Assembly: GCF_000369625.1 (NCBI RefSeq)
Contig: NZ_KB850111.1
Location: 62,001-126,000, forward strand
From: Acinetobacter variabilis
Lineage (GTDB): Bacteria > Pseudomonadota > Gammaproteobacteria > Pseudomonadales > Moraxellaceae
DNA length: 64,000 nucleotides
Direction: 5' to 3'
In this document: piece by piece, positions 1-9,142 of the stretch
Position numbering within the stretch: the first letter of the stretch is position 1
How the letters are laid out: each line of letters starts with the position of its first letter
The notes under the pieces: generated by a model
Databases searched by the model: none
The model's input: the letters and a program-made list of their open reading frames with translations, nothing else
What the model was told of the DNA's origin: nothing
Position numbers and translations under genes: made by a program

Positions 1-120
1 GCTTTGATATAGATGCGAGGTTTTGACCTGTCCCAGACTTGCCAGCTTTTGCACGGCTTCAGCCAGAATCTGGCGTGAATCGCCCAGGTTACTTCCTAAA
101 CCGATATAGGTCACTGTCAT
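1..120 (-). CDS. folK: FolK, 2-amino-4-hydroxy-6-hydroxymethyldihydropteridine pyrophosphokinase (5' part only)
   Basis: The first 40 codons are visible; the rest lies beyond the left edge. The protein opens MTVTYIGLGSNLGD, the classic N-terminal GLGSNLGD motif of FolK, followed by an amphipathic helix. The family transfers pyrophosphate from ATP to 6-hydroxymethyl-dihydropterin in cytoplasmic folate synthesis. Its ATG overlaps the stop codon of pcnB by four bases (ATGA), so the two are translationally coupled, the same pcnB-folK order found in many gammaproteobacteria. Identification is firm despite the truncation. Confidence 0.9.
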   Translation of the reverse strand, partial: MTVTYIGLGSNLGDSRQILAEAVQKLASLGQVKTSHLYQS

Positions 121-1592
121 TGTGTAGGCCCAAAAATAACCTGGCTTAAATCACGCTGCACCCGTTTACGCTTGGTAATTGGATGGTCTGCACCAATGTC
201 ACCGCTGGCACCGGCCGCCACATGAGAAACCGGTTTGCTACGCTCATTCTCAAATTTGGCTTTACGCGCACGACGGCTACGTGGTTCCGGCTCATTCACC
301 AGAGGTTCAATCTCGGTTACTACATCTTGTGCAGCCAGACGCTGTTCCAGATGTTCTTCCTGAGAAGCCTTGCGACGGCTCTTGGCACGCTGACGATTAT
401 ATTGGGCAATGGCACGCTCTTTTTCATCGCTGCTCATTTGCTGATAGGCTTCCCACCAACTTCCCATGCCCTGTGCAGTTTCATCGCCTGATTTTTCACG
501 CAGCAACAAAAAGTCAAAGCCGGCACGGAAACGTGCATGACCTGATAATGCTTCAATTTGCTGTGGTTTTGGATTGAGCAAGCGGGTTTGCATTTCCCAG
601 ACTTCACGAATGAAAGTTTCCGCAAAGCGTGGAATCACGGTACGAGTGGCCTGACGTTTCAGTACATCCAGTCCTGCCTGCGCACGTGCTTCCGCCGGCA
701 CTACACCTTTGGACAGATAGAAATCACAGCGCTCCAGGAACGGTTGCCACAACAATACCGCATAGAAGAAAGCCGGGTTGATGGTCTTGCCAATTGAAAT
801 ACGCTGATCGGTATTTTTCGCTGCCAGTTCAATAAATGCAGTAATGTTTGGTTTGATATCCGCAAACAGCTGACGCCAGATGCCAAAATCGATCAGCATT
901 GGCATCACACGATTCAGATGTCCCATAGTGAATAGCTTTTGCGATTCATCATAGAGACGGTGTGGAGACACATCACGTAGAAGCTGGGTCATTTCCGGAG
1001 TGAAAATATCCAGAATGGCTTCATCAATACTGAAATTGAGTTTGGCTGCAAAACGTAAAGTTCGCAGCATCCGAACCGGATCTTCCTCAAATCTTAAAGT
1101 CGGATCACCCAGTAAACGCAGTGTTTTATGTTTAATATCATCTACTGCATTGCAAAAATCCAGCACGATACCTTTGCGTGGCTGATAATACATGGCATTG
1201 ATTGAAAAATCTCGACGAGCAAAATCCTGCTCAATGGTGCCCCAGTTATTATCGCGCAGGATCATCCCTGCTGCAGAGGTCACCGCTTTTTTAGGAGGCG
1301 CACGGAAAGTTGCCACTTCAACCAGTTCACGGCCCGAATAGACATGCGCCAGCTCGAAACGTCGTCCGATAATCCGACAACGCCGTCCGAACACTTCTTT
1401 AACCTGAGCTGGTGTAGCATTGGTCACTGCATCGAAATCTTTGGGATTTAAACCCAGCATCAGATCCCGGACACCACCACCTACGATATAAGCTTCATAG
1501 CCTGCCTTAGTTAAGGCATCAATCACATCGAGAATATAAGAAGGTAATTGAGCGGTTGATAAACCACATTTTGACGCGCGCAAAGTTTGCAA
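117..1592 (-). CDS. pcnB: Poly(A) polymerase I
   Basis: 491 residues, matching the usual length of PcnB. It adds 3' poly(A) tails to RNA and so promotes decay by exonucleases. The nucleotidyltransferase head is clear: GGGVRDLMLG near residue 38 and the metal-binding KDFDAV near 51, then RRDFSINAMYY and the RNA-binding helix RFEEDPVRMLRTLRFAAKL. The C-terminal 80 residues are highly basic, as expected for RNA binding. The start is TTG: no in-frame ATG exists before an upstream stop, and AGGAG sits about ten bases upstream of the TTG. The tRNA nucleotidyltransferase Cca is related, but the long basic tail and the coupling to folK favour PcnB. Confidence 0.93.
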   Translation of the reverse strand: MQTLRASKCGLSTAQLPSYILDVIDALTKAGYEAYIVGGGVRDLMLGLNPKDFDAVTNATPAQVKEVFGRRCRIIGRRFELAHVYSGRELVEVATFRAPPKKAVTSAAGMILRDNNWGTIEQDFARRDFSINAMYYQPRKGIVLDFCNAVDDIKHKTLRLLGDPTLRFEEDPVRMLRTLRFAAKLNFSIDEAILDIFTPEMTQLLRDVSPHRLYDESQKLFTMGHLNRVMPMLIDFGIWRQLFADIKPNITAFIELAAKNTDQRISIGKTINPAFFYAVLLWQPFLERCDFYLSKGVVPAEARAQAGLDVLKRQATRTVIPRFAETFIREVWEMQTRLLNPKPQQIEALSGHARFRAGFDFLLLREKSGDETAQGMGSWWEAYQQMSSDEKERAIAQYNRQRAKSRRKASQEEHLEQRLAAQDVVTEIEPLVNEPEPRSRRARKAKFENERSKPVSHVAAGASGDIGADHPITKRKRVQRDLSQVIFGPTQ

Positions 1593-1728
1593 AAGACGCT
1601 GTCTCCTACGTCTGAACGTAAAATTCTAAGATGACGCTAATCATATCGCTTACACCGCTAAAGGGCAATTTGATTATGTCATTCTCATGGTTCAGATGGA
1701 TGGCTTATTTACGCTAAATTCAGCAGGG

Positions 1729-2157
1729 TTACAAAGCCAGTCTATCCTTGTTTTTGGCAAATAAGGCCGGCCCGATTCCTTTGACCTGTTGAATATCTTC
1801 AATTGTTTTAAATTTACCGTTTTTCTGCCGGTATTCAATGATCGCTTCCGCTTTCTTCTGCCCGATGCCATTTAACTGCTGTAACTGCTCGATACTGGCC
1901 TGATTCAAGCTAATTTTATCAGTAGCTGAAGAGGCGGATAATGCAGGTTTAGCCAGATAATGATTGTTTTCAGAAACGGGGGTAGCAGCAGCAATTTTCT
2001 TCTTCAGGCGTGCATCATGCTGCTGCTGACGTACTTTCCATTCTGCATAATCGGTTGCAGTTGCATGTACTGTTTCAATTGAAGTATAGGCCAGCCAAAT
2101 GCCTAGCAGGACAGTATTAATCCATGCCGGACCTATGCGATGTTGTACTTTGTTCAT
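1729..2157 (-). CDS. ComEA-like helix-hairpin-helix DNA-binding protein
   Basis: 142 residues. A hydrophobic segment at about residues 10-25 could be a signal peptide or membrane anchor. The last 60 residues hold two helix-hairpin-helix units (NGIGQKKAEAIIEYR and KGIGPALFAKN) with the spacing of the ComEA C-terminal domain. ComEA-type proteins bind incoming double-stranded DNA in the periplasm during natural transformation, which fits the known competence of Acinetobacter; the role here is inferred. The start lies 41 bases inside the end of mazG, suggesting co-transcription. A nearer start is possible, but this one keeps the whole hydrophobic segment. Confidence 0.75.
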   Translation of the reverse strand: MNKVQHRIGPAWINTVLLGIWLAYTSIETVHATATDYAEWKVRQQQHDARLKKKIAAATPVSENNHYLAKPALSASSATDKISLNQASIEQLQQLNGIGQKKAEAIIEYRQKNGKFKTIEDIQQVKGIGPALFAKNKDRLAL

Positions 2158-2929
2158 GAGCGGCTCTTTGTTTTAATTCTAATTTGGCCTGTTCCCAGAG
2201 CTGATCCAATTCAGCCAATGACAGGCTTTCCAGGTTGAGTTGCTGTTGTTCTGCCTGATCTTCCATCAGGGCAAAGCGGGTCCGGAATTTATGGATTGTG
2301 CCCAATAATGCCATCTCGCTTGAGACACCAAGTTTACGACCAACATTCACCAGTGAAAATAAGCAGTCGCCAAATTCTTCGAGTATTTCATCGGAATTTT
2401 GTCCAGCAACGGCTTCTTTTAGCTCATCCAGTTCTTCTTCCAGCTTGCCATAGGCACCCGCGACATCTGGAAAATCAAAGCCGATTTTGGCGACATTTTT
2501 CTGGATCTCATCCGCCTGTTGCAGTGCGGGTGCATGCTTAACCTCATCCAAACGTGAACGTGGCTTACCCTGTTTTTCTTTCTGCTTGATTTCTTTCCAG
2601 AGCACCGAGACATCTTCAGGGCTCAGCTGTGCAAACTGTTCCGCCTGAAACACATGCGGATGACGACGGATCAGTTTATCGGTAATCGCCTGCACCACAT
2701 CCTGAAAATCAAAAGCGCCCTGCTCGCTATACATTTGTGACTGAAATACGACCTGTAAGAGCAAATCACCCAGTTCATCCCGCACCTCATCAGCTTGGCC
2801 AGAACGCACCGCTGCTTCAACTTCATAGGCTTCCTCAATCGCATATTTGGTCAGAGATTCGGGAGTTTGCTGCCGATCCCATGGACATTTTTCACGTAAC
2901 TCACGCATGACTTGGAGTAATTGTTCCAC
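2117..2929 (-). CDS. mazG: Nucleoside triphosphate pyrophosphohydrolase MazG
   Basis: 270 residues with two MazG repeats. The first carries EEAYEVEAAVRSG and DELGDLLLQVVF at about residues 32-62 (the EExxE and ExxD magnesium ligands); the second carries KLEEELDELKEAV and EEFGDCLFSLVNVGRK at about 162-200. The enzyme hydrolyses (d)NTPs to NMPs and pyrophosphate and is thought to clean damaged nucleotides. The start is GTG, preceded by GAGG seven bases upstream. The 3' end overlaps the ComEA-like gene. Length and domain duplication match the enterobacterial enzyme. Confidence 0.92.
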   Translation of the reverse strand: MEQLLQVMRELREKCPWDRQQTPESLTKYAIEEAYEVEAAVRSGQADEVRDELGDLLLQVVFQSQMYSEQGAFDFQDVVQAITDKLIRRHPHVFQAEQFAQLSPEDVSVLWKEIKQKEKQGKPRSRLDEVKHAPALQQADEIQKNVAKIGFDFPDVAGAYGKLEEELDELKEAVAGQNSDEILEEFGDCLFSLVNVGRKLGVSSEMALLGTIHKFRTRFALMEDQAEQQQLNLESLSLAELDQLWEQAKLELKQRAAHEQSTTSHRSGMD

Positions 2930-3018
2930 TGTAAAACCTCTTCTTTACCAAATAGCCGCATTATTTTGCCTGTTTCTTCCTATGCTCAAGAAAAAAAGAC
3001 AATAAGGAGATCAAGCAC

Positions 3019-3794
3019 ATGCACAGTATATTGATTAGTGGTGCAGCACAAGGAATTGGTGCCGCGACAGCTAAGCTATTTTACCAGCAAGGTTATAAAG
3101 TCGGAATTTATGATATTAATCATGAACAGGCAGAACAATTGGCCCAGCAACTCGGTGAACATGCCAAAGCCGGCTTTCTGGATGTAACCGATTATACTTC
3201 ATGGGAAAGAGCCTTATCTGAATTCGCATCCTGGGCCGGTGAAATCAATATTCTGGTAAATAACGCCGGAATTTTATATTCCGGTCCTTTTGAAGAAACC
3301 AATATTACAGATCACCATCGTACCCTTGACGTGAATATCAAAGGCGTCCTGAATAGCTGTCATGCTATGCTGCTTTGCCCTATTTAAAGCAGGCTTCCTT
3401 TGCTCGGGTCATTAACCTATCTTCAGCATCAGCGATTTATGGCCAAGCGGATCTGGCTTCCTATGCAACCAGCAAATTTGCGGTTCGTGGTTTGACTGAA
3501 GGCTTGGATATTGAATGGCAAAAATATAGCATTCGGGTATTCGATGTGATGCCGCTTTTTGTTAGCACTGCAATGGTGAAAGATATGCAGGCTGAAAGTA
3601 TCAAAAAAATGGGCGTGCATCTAAAAGCTGAGGATGTAGTGCAGGATATTTTCAAACTGGCACAGCTAAAAGATTCAATTTGGCAAGTGACGCATCATCC
3701 GGTCGGATTCAAGAGTAAGTTTTTATTTCACTTATCTCGAATAAGTCCACAGTTCGTTAACCGGCTGAGTAATTTAATGATTGCCAAACAATAA
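3019..3794 (+). pseudogene. SDR-family NAD(P)-dependent oxidoreductase, frameshifted
   Basis: The 5' part (3019-3387) encodes a Rossmann start with SGAAQGIGAATAKLF and LVNNAGI. It runs to CHAML, then shifts frame and stops. The 3' part (from about 3375) continues the same protein: PYLKQ, the catalytic Tyr-Lys segment SYATSKFAVRGLTEG, and a typical SDR C-terminus. Joined they give a normal SDR of about 257 residues. The break lies at 3370-3378, where one lost base or a five-base gain would restore the frame; the sequence alone cannot say which, nor exclude a sequencing error. AAGGAG precedes the ATG. Substrate unknown. Confidence 0.8.
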
Positions 3795-3819
3795 GAAATA
3801 TTTTGGGCTTACTCTACTT

Positions 3820-4467
3820 TTAAACAGCTTGATGAATCTGAATCGCTGGAAATCTTAGGCCTTTACAGGAATGCTCGCTTTGCCAGGCCACAGTGAGCAT
3901 GCAACCCGCTAAGATATAGTTTTGATAGGCATAAATTCCAATTTCTGGATGTTCACAACGTCCTCCATCCTGATGTGGATGAATCTGGGTATTCAGCTCA
4001 TTCAGGTTTATCCGGATTCCAAGTCCTGACGCTTTTAGGACTGCCTCCTTGGTGGTCCAGACTTTAAACCAGTATTCAGGATCATAATGTAATGCTTGCC
4101 ACTGTTTCAGCTCTTCAGGATGAAAAGCATGTTGGGCTAAGGCTTCAAAACGTACATTTCGATTAAGTTCTTCGATATCGATCCCCAAATTCTGAATACT
4201 TTTGCTTGTTGCTAATGCATAGAAGTTTTGGCTATGAGTATGATTAAAGCCAAAGTCTGGATAGGCCGGAAGATAGGGTTTGCCGTATTCGGTGGCAGCA
4301 AAATCTGAAGACTGGACCGGTCGATTGAGTTGTTTTGAAAGTAACTGATTACGATAGTTATAAATTAATTGTTTACGCTGCTGAATATAGGTTTTCCGAT
4401 CTAAGTCTTGTAAATGTCTAAATCGTGGTGCCAGCGCAATCCAATCAATATGAATAATAAACTTCAA
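3820..4467 (-). CDS. 4'-phosphopantetheinyl transferase (Sfp/AcpT type)
   Basis: 215 residues. It shows the two signatures of the Sfp-like superfamily: GIDIEE near residues 95-100 (Mg-binding Asp and Glu) and FKVWTTKEAVLKASGLGI near 134-151 (the W-x-x-KEA motif). Such enzymes move phosphopantetheine from CoA to a serine of carrier proteins of fatty-acid, polyketide or peptide synthases. No synthase cluster lies in the window, so its carrier partner cannot be named. It faces the SDR pseudogene tail to tail with 25 bases between. Confidence 0.85.
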   Translation of the reverse strand: MKFIIHIDWIALAPRFRHLQDLDRKTYIQQRKQLIYNYRNQLLSKQLNRPVQSSDFAATEYGKPYLPAYPDFGFNHTHSQNFYALATSKSIQNLGIDIEELNRNVRFEALAQHAFHPEELKQWQALHYDPEYWFKVWTTKEAVLKASGLGIRINLNELNTQIHPHQDGGRCEHPEIGIYAYQNYILAGCMLTVAWQSEHSCKGLRFPAIQIHQAV

Positions 4468-4703
4468 AAATAGTCGCCCTTATAAAAAATGTTACTTTTA
4501 GGGCTTTCAGTATAAATCAACCTGATTGCCTCTCTGACAAACTATAGCTAATATCTTAAAATATATTTTAATAAAACTTAAATAAAACAATAAAATATAC
4601 TGTAAATCAAAATAAATAATTGAGCTTTCAAGCTATTTTTAATTGAATAAAAAATAGTTACAATCCAACTACAATTTTATACATAGAAAAAACAGAGGGT
4701 CAT

Positions 4704-5294
4704 ATCTTTAAGCAAATCATACTCAGTACTGCAATTGCTGCACTATCATTTTCAACACAAGCTGGCTCTTGGCTAGAAGCTGCTACTGCAGTTATGGGAG
4801 CTAGAAACGGCGCAATCATGGATCAGGCTGAAGCAAATATGGAGCGTAGCCGCGCACAGGCGAATGCTGCTGTTGCACGTGCAGACCGTGCTTATGCTTC
4901 CAATTATAATAATGCTTCAAATCAAAATAACGGTGTCTACTCAACAACATACTTAAAAGGATTAGATTGTACAGATTTGGCAGTAGAAGCGCGCAGCTTT
5001 GAACGCACCTTAGAAGCAAGTCAAAATGCACTCAACCAGGCGAATGCTCAAGCCAATAATCCTGTTTCTAAATTGGCAGGTATTGCAAGTGGTGCATTAT
5101 CTGCTTTTGCAGGTCAATCACAAACAGTTGCGCGCGCAACTGAAATTACCAATGCTTTTACTGGCAATAACAATCAAAATAATATTGCTGCTTCTCAAGC
5201 CGATGCTGACGTAGCTTTAGCTAATCTTGAAAATATCCGTATTTATCAAAACGCAGATTCAAATACCAAGTGCGACATATTTGTAGTTAGTTGA
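4704..5294 (+). CDS. Exported hypothetical protein with Ala/Asn/Gln-rich body; start codon appears to be ATC
   Basis: The first in-frame ATG (4794) would begin after the signal peptide. Upstream, the same frame reads FKQIILSTAIAALSFSTQAGSW, a textbook signal peptide with a cleavage site after QAG. GAGGG at 4695-4699 sits just before codon 4704, which is ATC where ATG is expected. Either a rare ATC start is used or a point mutation has silenced the gene. The mature part (about 175 residues) is rich in Ala, Asn and Gln, predicted helical, with two cysteines (GLDCTD and TKCD). I do not recognise the family. The IS30 element begins at or next to its stop codon, so the native C-terminus may be altered. 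Confidence 0.55.
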   Translation: MFKQIILSTAIAALSFSTQAGSWLEAATAVMGARNGAIMDQAEANMERSRAQANAAVARADRAYASNYNNASNQNNGVYSTTYLKGLDCTDLAVEARSFERTLEASQNALNQANAQANNPVSKLAGIASGALSAFAGQSQTVARATEITNAFTGNNNQNNIAASQADADVALANLENIRIYQNADSNTKCDIFVVS

Positions 5295-5334
5295 AAAAGT
5301 TAGGTGTATTAAAATCATTAGACTTTTTTCAACT
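5289..5334. repeat. Inverted repeat at the left end of the IS30 element
   Basis: AGTTGAAAAAGT (5289-5300) pairs with ACTTTTTTCAACT (5322-5334), forming a 12-bp stem around a 21-base loop just upstream of the transposase start. It may act as a barrier to impinging transcription or translation, as several IS elements have. This is an internal structure and not the terminal repeat pair. Confidence 0.5.
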
Positions 5335-6325
5335 CGCAATTGGAAAGCACCCAATGAAGCAATACACCCAACTTTCTCAAGATGAAAGATACGAAATTTA
5401 TGCTGCTTTGAAAAGCAAATCTTCAATCTCTACCCTTGCCAGGGAGCTTGGACGTTCTCGATCAACCCTTTATCGTGAGATCAAAAGAAATACTGGAAAA
5501 CGTGGATATCGAGCTCAACAGGCAGAGAAATTTTCAAGTCAAAGACGATATCGATCCTCTTCACAAATGACGGATTTTGCTCTCGTTTATATTCGTTATC
5601 TGATTGGCTTAGATTGGTCTCCTGAGCAAATTTCAGGTGCTTTAACACAACGAGGTTGGCTTGATGTGCCTTCACATGAATGGATTTATCAGTACGTCTA
5701 TCTAGATAAATCTAAAGGCGGTAAGCTCCACATTCATTTAAGACATCAAAAGAAATATCGTAAACGAGGCTATAAAAATACAGACCGTAGAGGCCAACTC
5801 GTTGATAGAACAAGTATTCACTGTCGCGATGAGGTCATCGAGAAACGTCAACGCCTAGGTGATTTTGAAGGTGATACCGTGATAGGCAAGAATCACAAGG
5901 GGGCATTATTAACTCTGGTTGAGCGCAAAAGCTTGTATGTACATATCGTTCATTTGGGACAAACTAGAACCACAACTAAAACGATCTCGTGTGCTTTAGC
6001 ATGTTTGCGCAGCAGTCATGCCTACAGTGTAACCTTTGATAATGGTAAGGAGTTCTCCGAGCACCGGCGGATAACGGAAGCAGGGATAGAGACGTACTTT
6101 GCAGATCCATACAAGTCGATTCAACGAGCCAGAAATGAAAATACCAATGGTCTGATCAGGCAATATCTGCCAAAATCATCTTCGTTTGATGAAGTGTCAA
6201 ATGAACAAATAGAGCAGATAGAATTTGCTCTCAATCATCGCCCTAGAAAAACACTAGGCTGGTATACGCCTAGTGAAGTTATGGCTGGTTTTTATACTGT
6301 TGCACTTGCTGCTTGAATCCGCCAA
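5290..6325 (+). mobile_element. IS30-family insertion sequence (ends approximate)
   Basis: One complete transposase gene of IS30 type, about 1 kb in all, sits between the exported hypothetical gene and der. I could not fix the terminal inverted repeats: GTGTATTAAAATC on the left resembles the reverse complement of the segment near 6290-6310 on the right only loosely. The limits given are estimates from the end of the preceding gene and the end of the transposase. Confidence 0.6.
5354..6316 (+). CDS. IS30-family transposase
   Basis: 320 residues from ATG 5354 (preceded by GGAAAG); the frame stays open further upstream but family members start at MKQYTQLSQDERYEI. An N-terminal helix-turn-helix (STLARELGRSRSTLYREI) is followed by the IS30 catalytic core with the DDE triad: Asp in GDFEGDTVIG, Asp in VTFDNGKEFSEH and Glu in NENTNGLIRQYLPK. 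The C-terminal NHRPRKTLGWYTPSEVM is the family hallmark. The gene appears intact, so the element may still be mobile. It resembles the ISAba125 type known in Acinetobacter, but I cannot assign the exact element. Confidence 0.93.
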   Translation: MKQYTQLSQDERYEIYAALKSKSSISTLARELGRSRSTLYREIKRNTGKRGYRAQQAEKFSSQRRYRSSSQMTDFALVYIRYLIGLDWSPEQISGALTQRGWLDVPSHEWIYQYVYLDKSKGGKLHIHLRHQKKYRKRGYKNTDRRGQLVDRTSIHCRDEVIEKRQRLGDFEGDTVIGKNHKGALLTLVERKSLYVHIVHLGQTRTTTKTISCALACLRSSHAYSVTFDNGKEFSEHRRITEAGIETYFADPYKSIQRARNENTNGLIRQYLPKSSSFDEVSNEQIEQIEFALNHRPRKTLGWYTPSEVMAGFYTVALAA

Positions 6326-6361
6326 AAGCAAAAAAATGCTCAATCTAAAATATGAATAAAT

Positions 6362-6389
6362 AAAAAAGCCTGCTTTTGCAGGCTTTTTT
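6362..6389. terminator. Bidirectional rho-independent terminator
   Basis: AAAAAAGCCTGC and GCAGGCTTTTTT form a perfect 12-bp stem with a TTTT loop, A/T-flanked on both sides. It lies between the convergent IS30 transposase and der and can stop both. Confidence 0.9.
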
Positions 6390-6404
6390 ATTTAAATATG
6401 GCAA

Positions 6405-7817
6405 TTAACCACGTTTAAATTTTTTCTCGGCTTTCTTGAATTTTTGTACATAACGACGGCGACGCGCAGCAGTACGTTCATCCAATTGTGACTTACGGCC
6501 TTCAAACGGGTTCTCTGAGGTTTTAAATTCAATTTTTACCGGTGTACCTTCAAGTTTGTACACTTTACGGAATACGTTTTCTAGGTAGCGGCGATAGTCC
6601 GCAGGTGTCTTATCTACCTTATTACCGTGAACCACGATGGTCGGTGGATTCTGTCCGCCCATATGCGCATAACGCATCTTGATACGACGACCTTGTACAG
6701 TAGGTGGTTGGTGCGCTTCAGTGGCATCATTCAGGATCTGGGTCAACTTCGCTGGTGATACTTTCAGATGTGAAGAATCATAAGCACGGTGAATCGATGG
6801 ATACATCTCCCCGACCCCTGTACCATGTAACGCAGAAATCAGGTGGATTTTAGCCCAAGGAATAAAGTCAAAACGACGCTCTACATCGAGCTTACATTGT
6901 TTACGATCATATTCAGACATGTTGTCCCATTTATTGATCGCAATCACCATGGCACGGCCAGCTTCCAGCGCATAACCGATCAGGTGCAAGTCCTGCTCTA
7001 CAATGCCTTCACGAGCATCCACCACGATCACCACTACGTGCGCGTCTTTCATCGCCTGTAAGGTTTTCACAATTGAGAATTTCTCAATCATTTCATCAAC
7101 CTTACCTTTACGGCGTACCCCAGCGGTATCAATCAGGGTGTATTGACGACCATCACGCTCAAAAGGAATATAGATCGAGTCACGCGTCGTTCCTGGCTGG
7201 TCAAACGCTACAACACGCTCTTCACCCAATAGACGGTTTACCAGTGTCGATTTACCTACGTTTGGACGACCAATAATTGCAAGACGTAGACCAGTATTCT
7301 TGTCATGTTCTTCCGGACTTTCATCTTCAGGCACACCTTCAAGTACTTCTTCCAGCATTTGCTGTACGCCACGGCCGTGGCTGGCAGCAACCTGCATAGG
7401 CTCACCCATACCGAGTTTATAAAACTCAACCAGAGCAGCTTCAGCATGTACACCATCAACTTTGTTAGCTACAAGGAAAACTTTCTTGCCCAAAGTACGC
7501 AGTTCACGAGCGATCTGTTCATCAGATGCCAGTAATCCGGCACGTGCATCGACCACAAAAATGATCATGTCAGCTTCATGGATCGCGGTTTTAGACTGCT
7601 CAGCCATGTAGGAGTCAATACCACCTTCATTTTCACCGATACCACCGGTATCTACGACAATGAAAGATTTGTTTTGATAGATCGCATCACCATATTTACG
7701 GTCGCGTGTCAGACCTGCAAAGTCTGCCACCAATGCGTCACGGCTCTTGGTTATCTGGTTAAACAGAGTTGATTTTCCGACGTTCGGACGACCAATGAGC
7801 GCAATTACGGGTTTCAT
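6405..7817 (-). CDS. der: Ribosome-assembly GTPase Der (EngA)
   Basis: 470 residues with the tandem GTPase domains unique to Der. Domain 1 has GRPNVGKST near residue 8, DTGG and NKVD; domain 2 has GRPNVGKST near 182, [11 protein letters not shown] and NKWD. The C-terminal KH-like domain ends in a strongly basic tail. Der is essential for 50S subunit maturation. It follows bamB on the same strand, but a terminator-like structure separates them, so it may have its own promoter. The ATG start gives the standard [16 protein letters not shown]-terminus. Confidence 0.97.
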   Translation of the reverse strand: MKPVIALIGRPNVGKSTLFNQITKSRDALVADFAGLTRDRKYGDAIYQNKSFIVVDTGGIGENEGGIDSYMAEQSKTAIHEADMIIFVVDARAGLLASDEQIARELRTLGKKVFLVANKVDGVHAEAALVEFYKLGMGEPMQVAASHGRGVQQMLEEVLEGVPEDESPEEHDKNTGLRLAIIGRPNVGKSTLVNRLLGEERVVAFDQPGTTRDSIYIPFERDGRQYTLIDTAGVRRKGKVDEMIEKFSIVKTLQAMKDAHVVVIVVDAREGIVEQDLHLIGYALEAGRAMVIAINKWDNMSEYDRKQCKLDVERRFDFIPWAKIHLISALHGTGVGEMYPSIHRAYDSSHLKVSPAKLTQILNDATEAHQPPTVQGRRIKMRYAHMGGQNPPTIVVHGNKVDKTPADYRRYLENVFRKVYKLEGTPVKIEFKTSENPFEGRKSQLDERTAARRRRYVQKFKKAEKKFKRG

Positions 7818-7909
7818 AGATTAACCTTTATTCAATATCAGGCTGTCTAAAAATGGCCTGAACATCAGAAAGTTTTGGAAGAAAAAGGGAATAGGATTAA
7901 AGCCTAAAA

Positions 7910-7986
7910 TAAATAAAAACACGGGGCATTGAATATTCAATCACCCCGCGTAAAAAATACGGTTGGCTTATTTTAGCATAAGCCAA
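7910..7986 (-). terminator. Two stem-loops after bamB, the second a terminator
   Basis: Reading the minus strand, TTGGCTTA...TAAGCCAA (7963-7986) comes first, then CGGGG...CCCCG around an ATTGAAT/ATTCAAT inner stem (7922-7948) with a one-base bulge, followed by TGTTTTTATTT. The second has the form of a rho-independent terminator between bamB and der. Confidence 0.7.
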
Positions 7987-7993
7987 ACAAAAA

Positions 7994-9142
7994 TTAACGA
8001 TTCTGCCAGATGCTTAATGCACCCTTGCGAGTCGAAACATAGAGCTGGTTGTCAATTACGCGTAAATGACGCACTTCACCAGAAGTTTTAGCACGGCCAA
8101 TAATCTGTCCTGTTGATGGATCTAACAGGTGCAGTACTCCGTCTAGATCACCTACGACAAGTTCAGTTCCAAGCATTACCGGATTGCTCAGCTGACGATT
8201 CAACAACTGGTCATTTTCCCATAAAGGCTGGCCAGTGGTAATTTCATAAGCGCTGATTTTACCATCGGTTTGGGCAACAAACACGCCATTACCAACCACT
8301 TCCGGTCGCTGGATACTGCTAGCATCTTCACTCCAGATTACCTGTTGTGAAGCCAGATCAAATACAGTCACCTGACCTTGATAGCTAGTGGTCACAATAA
8401 ACTGACCTGCTACGACAGGATCACCGTCAATATCGATCAAACGCTGAATGTCCGAACGACCATCAGAAATCGCAACACGGCGCTGCAATTTAGGCACACC
8501 ACTTAGGGCATCGATTGCATAAATATAAGCATTTGAAGTCGCAATCAATACATTACGTGCATCTAAAGGCACTGGAGCCGCCATGCCACGCAGGCTAAAC
8601 TGGACATTCGGTAAATCGTAGGTCCATACCTGAGCGCCTGAAGCCACTTCGTGGGCATATACAGTACCATCATTAGTAACAGTAATTACGCGACCTGCAT
8701 GAACCAGTGAAGGCGCCAAAATGGCACCAGTCAATTGTGCAGTCCAGCGTTGTTCACCAGTCTGCTGATCTAGTGCGATCAGTTGGCCTTTATTACTGCC
8801 AACCACCACGATCCCATCAGCGGCTTCAACGCCAGAGCTTAAAGTATCTTTGCTGACTTTTTTCTGCCACAGGCGCTGCTTGCCATTAAAAGCAGTGACT
8901 TCACCCTTAGGGTCGATCGCAAATACGACTCCGTTATCCGCATCCAGACGTAAACGTAGCGGATCAGCCTTCTCTGTTGAAGAAACACTGGTCGAAAATA
9001 CAGGAACAAGTGTTTTAGTCTGACTGATTTTTGGAAGTGGATTCGGTTTTACTTCTGGTACTTTATTGGTCTTACCCGCACAGCCAGCGAGTGCAAGAGT
9101 TAAAACAGTTAAAGCACAGGTGATTTTATATGTTCTGTTCAT
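7994..9142 (-). CDS. bamB: Outer membrane protein assembly factor BamB
   Basis: 382 residues. The N-terminal signal ends in lipobox LAGC with Cys21 as the lipidated residue. The body is a PQQ-type beta-propeller with repeated blades such as GQLIALDQQTGEQRW, AYEITTGQPLWE and HLLDPSTGQIIG. BamB is the propeller lipoprotein of the BAM complex that inserts beta-barrel proteins into the outer membrane. Its start overlaps the stop of yfgM by four bases (ATGA), and the yfgM-bamB-der order is conserved in gammaproteobacteria. Confidence 0.95.
   Translation of the reverse strand: MNRTYKITCALTVLTLALAGCAGKTNKVPEVKPNPLPKISQTKTLVPVFSTSVSSTEKADPLRLRLDADNGVVFAIDPKGEVTAFNGKQRLWQKKVSKDTLSSGVEAADGIVVVGSNKGQLIALDQQTGEQRWTAQLTGAILAPSLVHAGRVITVTNDGTVYAHEVASGAQVWTYDLPNVQFSLRGMAAPVPLDARNVLIATSNAYIYAIDALSGVPKLQRRVAISDGRSDIQRLIDIDGDPVVAGQFIVTTSYQGQVTVFDLASQQVIWSEDASSIQRPEVVGNGVFVAQTDGKISAYEITTGQPLWENDQLLNRQLSNPVMLGTELVVGDLDGVLHLLDPSTGQIIGRAKTSGEVRHLRVIDNQLYVSTRKGALSIWQNR

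Noticed and set aside
4794..5294. ATG 4794 as start of the exported hypothetical protein
   Set aside because: It would remove the evident signal peptide that is in frame upstream and has a ribosome site.
5281..6330. Terminal inverted repeats of the IS30 element
   Set aside because: Only a loose, gapped match was found between the ends; the clear inverted repeat at 5289-5334 is internal.
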